From assembly GCA_903932755.1 (NCBI GenBank), contig CAIZHL010000117.1:1-9526 (forward strand): a DNA stretch of 9,526 nt. The letters run 5' to 3'. Numbering within the stretch: the stretch's first letter is position 1; every line of letters begins with the position of its first letter. Both the position numbers and the translations under genes were made by a program. This stretch comes from an uncultured beta proteobacterium (GTDB lineage Bacteria; Pseudomonadota; Gammaproteobacteria; Burkholderiales; Rhodocyclaceae). The notes beneath the pieces are model-generated. The model saw only the letters and a program-made list of their open reading frames with translations. It made no database searches and was not told the DNA's origin. Shown in pieces: positions 8,275 through 9,526 of the stretch.

Positions 8275-8296
8275 ATCAGTGATAACTGATATATGG
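8269..8296. promoter_or_regulatory. Perfect 12-bp inverted repeat (28-bp palindrome) upstream of the thioredoxin gene
   Basis: CCATATATCAGT (8269-8280) and ACTGATATATGG (8285-8296) are exact inverted copies around GATA. It is AT-rich in a GC-rich setting and lies between the candidate promoter and the start codon. Its last two bases are the GG of the thioredoxin ribosome binding site (GGAG, 8295-8298). The centre contains TATCAGTGATA (8274-8284), itself symmetric and the same as the core of the Tn10 tet operator. It may be a repressor operator, or an RNA hairpin that touches the ribosome binding site. Confidence 0.65.
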
Positions 8297-8304
8297 AGTC
8301 CGCC

Positions 8305-8739
8305 ATGGCTGAAAGCCTGATCGTCGTCTGTCCGCACTGCCACGCCCCAAATCGCCTGCCGGCCGGGCGCCTGGGCGACGGCGCGACCTGCGGCAAGTGC
8401 AAGTCGGCCCTGTTTCGCGGCGAACCGCTGGAACTCGATGCGACCAGCTTCGACAGCCATGTCGGCCGTTCCGACGTTCCCGTGCTGGTCGACTTCTGGG
8501 CGCCGTGGTGCGGCCCCTGCCGCGCCATGGCCCCGGCCTTCGCCGAGGCCGCCCGCCAACTGGAACCTGAAGTCCGTCTGGCCAAGCTCAATACCGAGGA
8601 AGAACAGCAACTTGCGGCTCGCTTCGGCATCCGCTCCATCCCCACCCTGGTCCTCTTCCGCAAGGGGCAGGAGATCGCCCGTCAATCCGGGGCGATGGAC
8701 GCCGGCAGCCTGCTGCGCTGGGTGCGCAGCCACGCCTGA
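8305..8739 (+). CDS. trxC: Thioredoxin 2 (zinc-binding N-terminal domain)
   Basis: TrxC is a cytoplasmic protein-disulfide reductase reduced by thioredoxin reductase. The protein has 144 residues; E. coli TrxC has 139. The N-terminal zinc ribbon has CPHC (9-12) and CGKC (29-32). The thioredoxin fold follows, with VLVDFWAPWCGPCRAMAP (60-77), active-site Cys69 and Cys72 in WCGPC, and the cis-proline in RSIPTLVLF (Pro113). The start at 8305 is chosen because the family begins at this point and GGAG lies at 8295-8298 with a 6-nt spacer. An ATG at 8293 would add MESA but lies inside the palindrome and lacks a ribosome binding site. In E. coli, trxC is under OxyR; no clear OxyR site is seen here. 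Its place between hemH and grpE and the CTTGAA upstream suggest heat or disulfide stress control (inference). Confidence 0.94.
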   Translation: MAESLIVVCPHCHAPNRLPAGRLGDGATCGKCKSALFRGEPLELDATSFDSHVGRSDVPVLVDFWAPWCGPCRAMAPAFAEAARQLEPEVRLAKLNTEEEQQLAARFGIRSIPTLVLFRKGQEIARQSGAMDAGSLLRWVRSHA

Positions 8740-8750
8740 AACATTTCTTG

Positions 8751-8773
8751 CCGGCGGGACTTGAACCCGCCGG
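8751..8773. repeat. Perfect 8-bp inverted repeat enclosing the grpE -35
   Basis: CCGGCGGG (8751-8758) and CCCGCCGG (8766-8773) are exact inverted copies around ACTTGAA, starting 11 nt after the trxC stop. As RNA it is a strong hairpin that could mark the trxC 3' end, but no T tract follows, so it is not a canonical intrinsic terminator. The grpE -35 hexamer CTTGAA (8760-8765) sits in the loop, so as DNA the repeat could also be an operator. Which of these applies is not resolved. Confidence 0.5.
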
Positions 8774-8787
8774 AATCGCCCTCATCT
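8760..8787 (+). promoter_or_regulatory. Predicted sigma32 (heat-shock) promoter of grpE
   Basis: CTTGAA (8760-8765), a 14-nt spacer and CCTCATCT (8780-8787; 7 of 8 to CCCCATNT). Transcription would start near 8793-8795, about 21-23 nt before the grpE ATG. The geometry is identical to the dnaK promoter at 9408-9435. Confidence 0.65.
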
Positions 8788-8792
8788 GCGGC

Positions 8793-8810
8793 GGGTTTCT
8801 TGAGGAGCCC
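8793..8810 (+). promoter_or_regulatory. Candidate RNA hairpin covering the grpE ribosome binding site
   Basis: GGGTTTC (8793-8799) can pair over all 7 positions with GGAGCCC (8804-8810) around the loop TTGA: four GC pairs, one AU and two GU wobbles. The ribosome binding site GAGGAG (8802-8807) lies in the loop and 3' strand, 8 nt before the ATG at 8816. The predicted sigma32 start (8793-8795) would put the hairpin at the very 5' end of the mRNA. This resembles a small RNA thermometer; folding energy was not calculated. Confidence 0.4.
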
Positions 8811-8815
8811 GACCC

Positions 8816-9412
8816 ATGCAGGACAACACCAGCACCCCGAACCCCGAAGCACTGCCGGAGCATGCCGCCGGCGCGGATGGCGCCGTACCGCCAGCGCCGA
8901 CTTCTGATCCGACGCAGGAAGCGACGGTGATACCCAGTCTCGAAGACCTGCTCAAGGCCGCCGAACTCAAGGCCGCCGAACACCACGATGCCTGGCTGCG
9001 GGCCAAGGCCGAAGGCGAGAACATCCGCCGCCGCGCCCAGGAAGACATCGGCAAGGCCGGCAAGTTTGCGGTCGAGAAATTTTCCGGCGAACTGCTGGCG
9101 GTCAAGGACAGCCTCGAAGCGGCCCTGGCCAATGAAAACCAGAACGCGGAAAACCTCAAGGCCGGCGTCTAACTGACCCTGCGCCAGCTTACGGCCGCCT
9201 TCGAAAAATCCGGCTTGGCCGAAATCAACCCCCTGGGGCAGAAGTTCGATCCCCACCAGCACCAGGCCATCAGCCAGATCGAGGCGCCCGACGCCGCGAC
9301 TGAAGCCAATACGGTACTGAACGTCCTGCAAAAAGGCTACGCCCTGCACGGACGCATAATCCGTCCGGCGCTGGTCGTGGTTTCGAAGGCAAAAGCGGCA
9401 CCGGCGGCTTGA
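8816..9412 (+). pseudogene. grpE: Nucleotide exchange factor GrpE, interrupted by an in-frame TAA
   Basis: GrpE dimers release ADP from DnaK. From the ATG at 8816 (GAGGAG 8 nt upstream) the frame runs 118 codons to TAA at 9170-9172, then stays open and conserved to TGA at 9410-9412: 198 residues if the stop is ignored. Residues 1-40 are a disordered Pro/Ala-rich tail. The long coiled-coil helix holds [23 protein letters not shown] (about 53-75) and [22 protein letters not shown] (about 83-104). The stop replaces Glu in the family's GVELTL at the start of the four-helix bundle, so a single base change (GAA to TAA) explains it. Downstream are [33 protein letters not shown] and the beta-wing end [25 protein letters not shown] truncated product would lose the DnaK-contacting beta domain. 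A TTG at 9215 could restart 65 residues but has no ribosome binding site. Confidence 0.93.
8951..8980 (+). repeat. Perfect 15-bp tandem duplication inside grpE
   Basis: CTCAAGGCCGCCGAA occurs twice in a row (8951-8965 and 8966-8980), encoding [10 protein letters not shown] at residues 46-55 at the beginning of the GrpE coiled coil. Both copies are identical at every base. It preserves the reading frame. It could be a recent slippage duplication or chance in an Ala/Glu/Lys-rich helix. Confidence 0.7.
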
Positions 9413-9435
9413 AGCCGCGCGCAATACCCCCATAT
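9408..9435 (+). promoter_or_regulatory. Predicted sigma32 (heat-shock) promoter of dnaK
   Basis: CTTGAA (9408-9413), a 14-nt spacer and CCCCATAT (9428-9435) match the sigma32 consensus at every defined position. The -35 contains the grpE stop codon (TGA, 9410-9412). Transcription would start near 9441-9443, about 52-54 nt before the dnaK ATG. No CIRCE element lies in the 82-nt gap 9413-9494. Confidence 0.8.
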
Positions 9436-9476
9436 CAGGCATAGAGATTCGCTGCGGGACATTCCCGGCGAGCAAC

Positions 9477-9493
9477 ATTTTTAAAGGAAAAAT
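9477..9493 (+). promoter_or_regulatory. AU-only stem around the dnaK ribosome binding site
   Basis: ATTTTT (9477-9482) and AAAAAT (9488-9493) can pair around AAAGG (9483-9487), so the Shine-Dalgarno AAGGA lies in the loop, 6 nt before the dnaK ATG. Six AU pairs with a 5-nt loop are very weak, so a regulatory role is doubtful. The A-rich strong ribosome binding site itself is clear. Confidence 0.3.
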
Positions 9494-9494
9494 C

Positions 9495-9526
9495 ATGGGC
9501 AAGATCATCGGCATCGACCTCGGCAC
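9495..9526 (+). CDS. dnaK: Chaperone DnaK (Hsp70), first 11 codons only
   Basis: Only 32 nt are in the window, reading MGKIIGIDLGT (the last codon is incomplete but ACN is Thr). This is the invariant Hsp70 N-terminus, with the phosphate-binding loop GIDLGTT. A strong AAGGA ribosome binding site at 9484-9488 and the position right after grpE support the call. DnaK is the ATP-driven chaperone that works with DnaJ and GrpE. Its promoter is predicted at 9408-9435, so it can be expressed apart from the interrupted grpE. Confidence 0.93.
   Translation, partial: MGKIIGIDLG

Noticed and set aside
8293..8304. ATG at 8293 as the trxC start.
   Set aside because: It lies inside the palindrome and has no upstream ribosome binding site, whereas the ATG at 8305 has GGAG with a 6-nt spacer and fits the family start.
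8747..8773. On the minus strand the sequence reads GCGGG-TTCAAGT-CCCGC, like the T arm of a tRNA.
   Set aside because: No matching acceptor strand, D arm or anticodon arm lies at the expected distance, and no CCA follows. The likeness arises because TTCAAG is the complement of the sigma32 -35 CTTGAA.
9170..9172. The in-frame TAA as evidence of a reassigned genetic code.
   Set aside because: bamE (1887-1889) and fur (2895-2897) end normally with TAA, and no other gene here has an internal TAA in frame.
8588..9526. A 312-codon minus-strand open frame opposite trxC, grpE and dnaK.
   Set aside because: It has no recognisable motif and runs through three sense genes and their promoters, so it is a shadow frame.

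Overview
The window looks like an ordinary, GC-rich stretch of betaproteobacterial core chromosome. The gene order (carA/dapB/bamE facing away from fur, then recN-nadK facing away from hrcA-hemH, then a thioredoxin and grpE-dnaK) and the protein sequences fit Betaproteobacteria, possibly the Rhodocyclales or a neighbouring order. That placement is inferred from remembered family sequences, not from a search. I see no insertion sequence, prophage, CRISPR array, tRNA or rRNA.

Layout. Positions 1-2306 lie on the minus strand: carA (3' end outside the window), dapB and bamE. bamE and dapB are 3 nt apart and probably co-transcribed, while carA has its own sigma70-type promoter in the 140-nt gap. 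The 144-nt divergent region 2307-2450 carries two inverted repeats and serves bamE (leftward) and fur (rightward). fur is followed after 8 nt by a gene for a UPF0016/GDT1-type membrane cation exporter. That gene converges on recN with only 6 nt between stop codons. recN and nadK form a tight leftward pair. The 109-nt nadK/hrcA region is again divergent. hrcA and hemH overlap by one base (TGATG). A 62-nt gap containing a perfect 12-bp inverted repeat precedes a thioredoxin-2 gene, then come grpE and the first 32 nt of dnaK.

How the genes fit together. The right half is a stress block: a heat-shock repressor (HrcA), a zinc-finger thioredoxin, the nucleotide exchange factor GrpE and the chaperone DnaK. 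No CIRCE element is visible. Instead, grpE and dnaK each have a sigma32-like promoter with identical geometry (CTTGAA, 14 nt, CC[CT]CATNT), and the dnaK one overlaps the grpE stop codon. The thioredoxin gene has a weaker version. The short predicted grpE leader can fold into a hairpin that covers its ribosome binding site.

Most notable observation: grpE carries an in-frame TAA at 9170-9172 where the family has Glu (GVELTL). The frame is open and conserved on both sides. GrpE would be cut to 118 of 198 residues unless this is a sequencing error, is read through, or a second grpE exists. I found no new multi-gene system; the unusual content is regulatory or a single-base defect.
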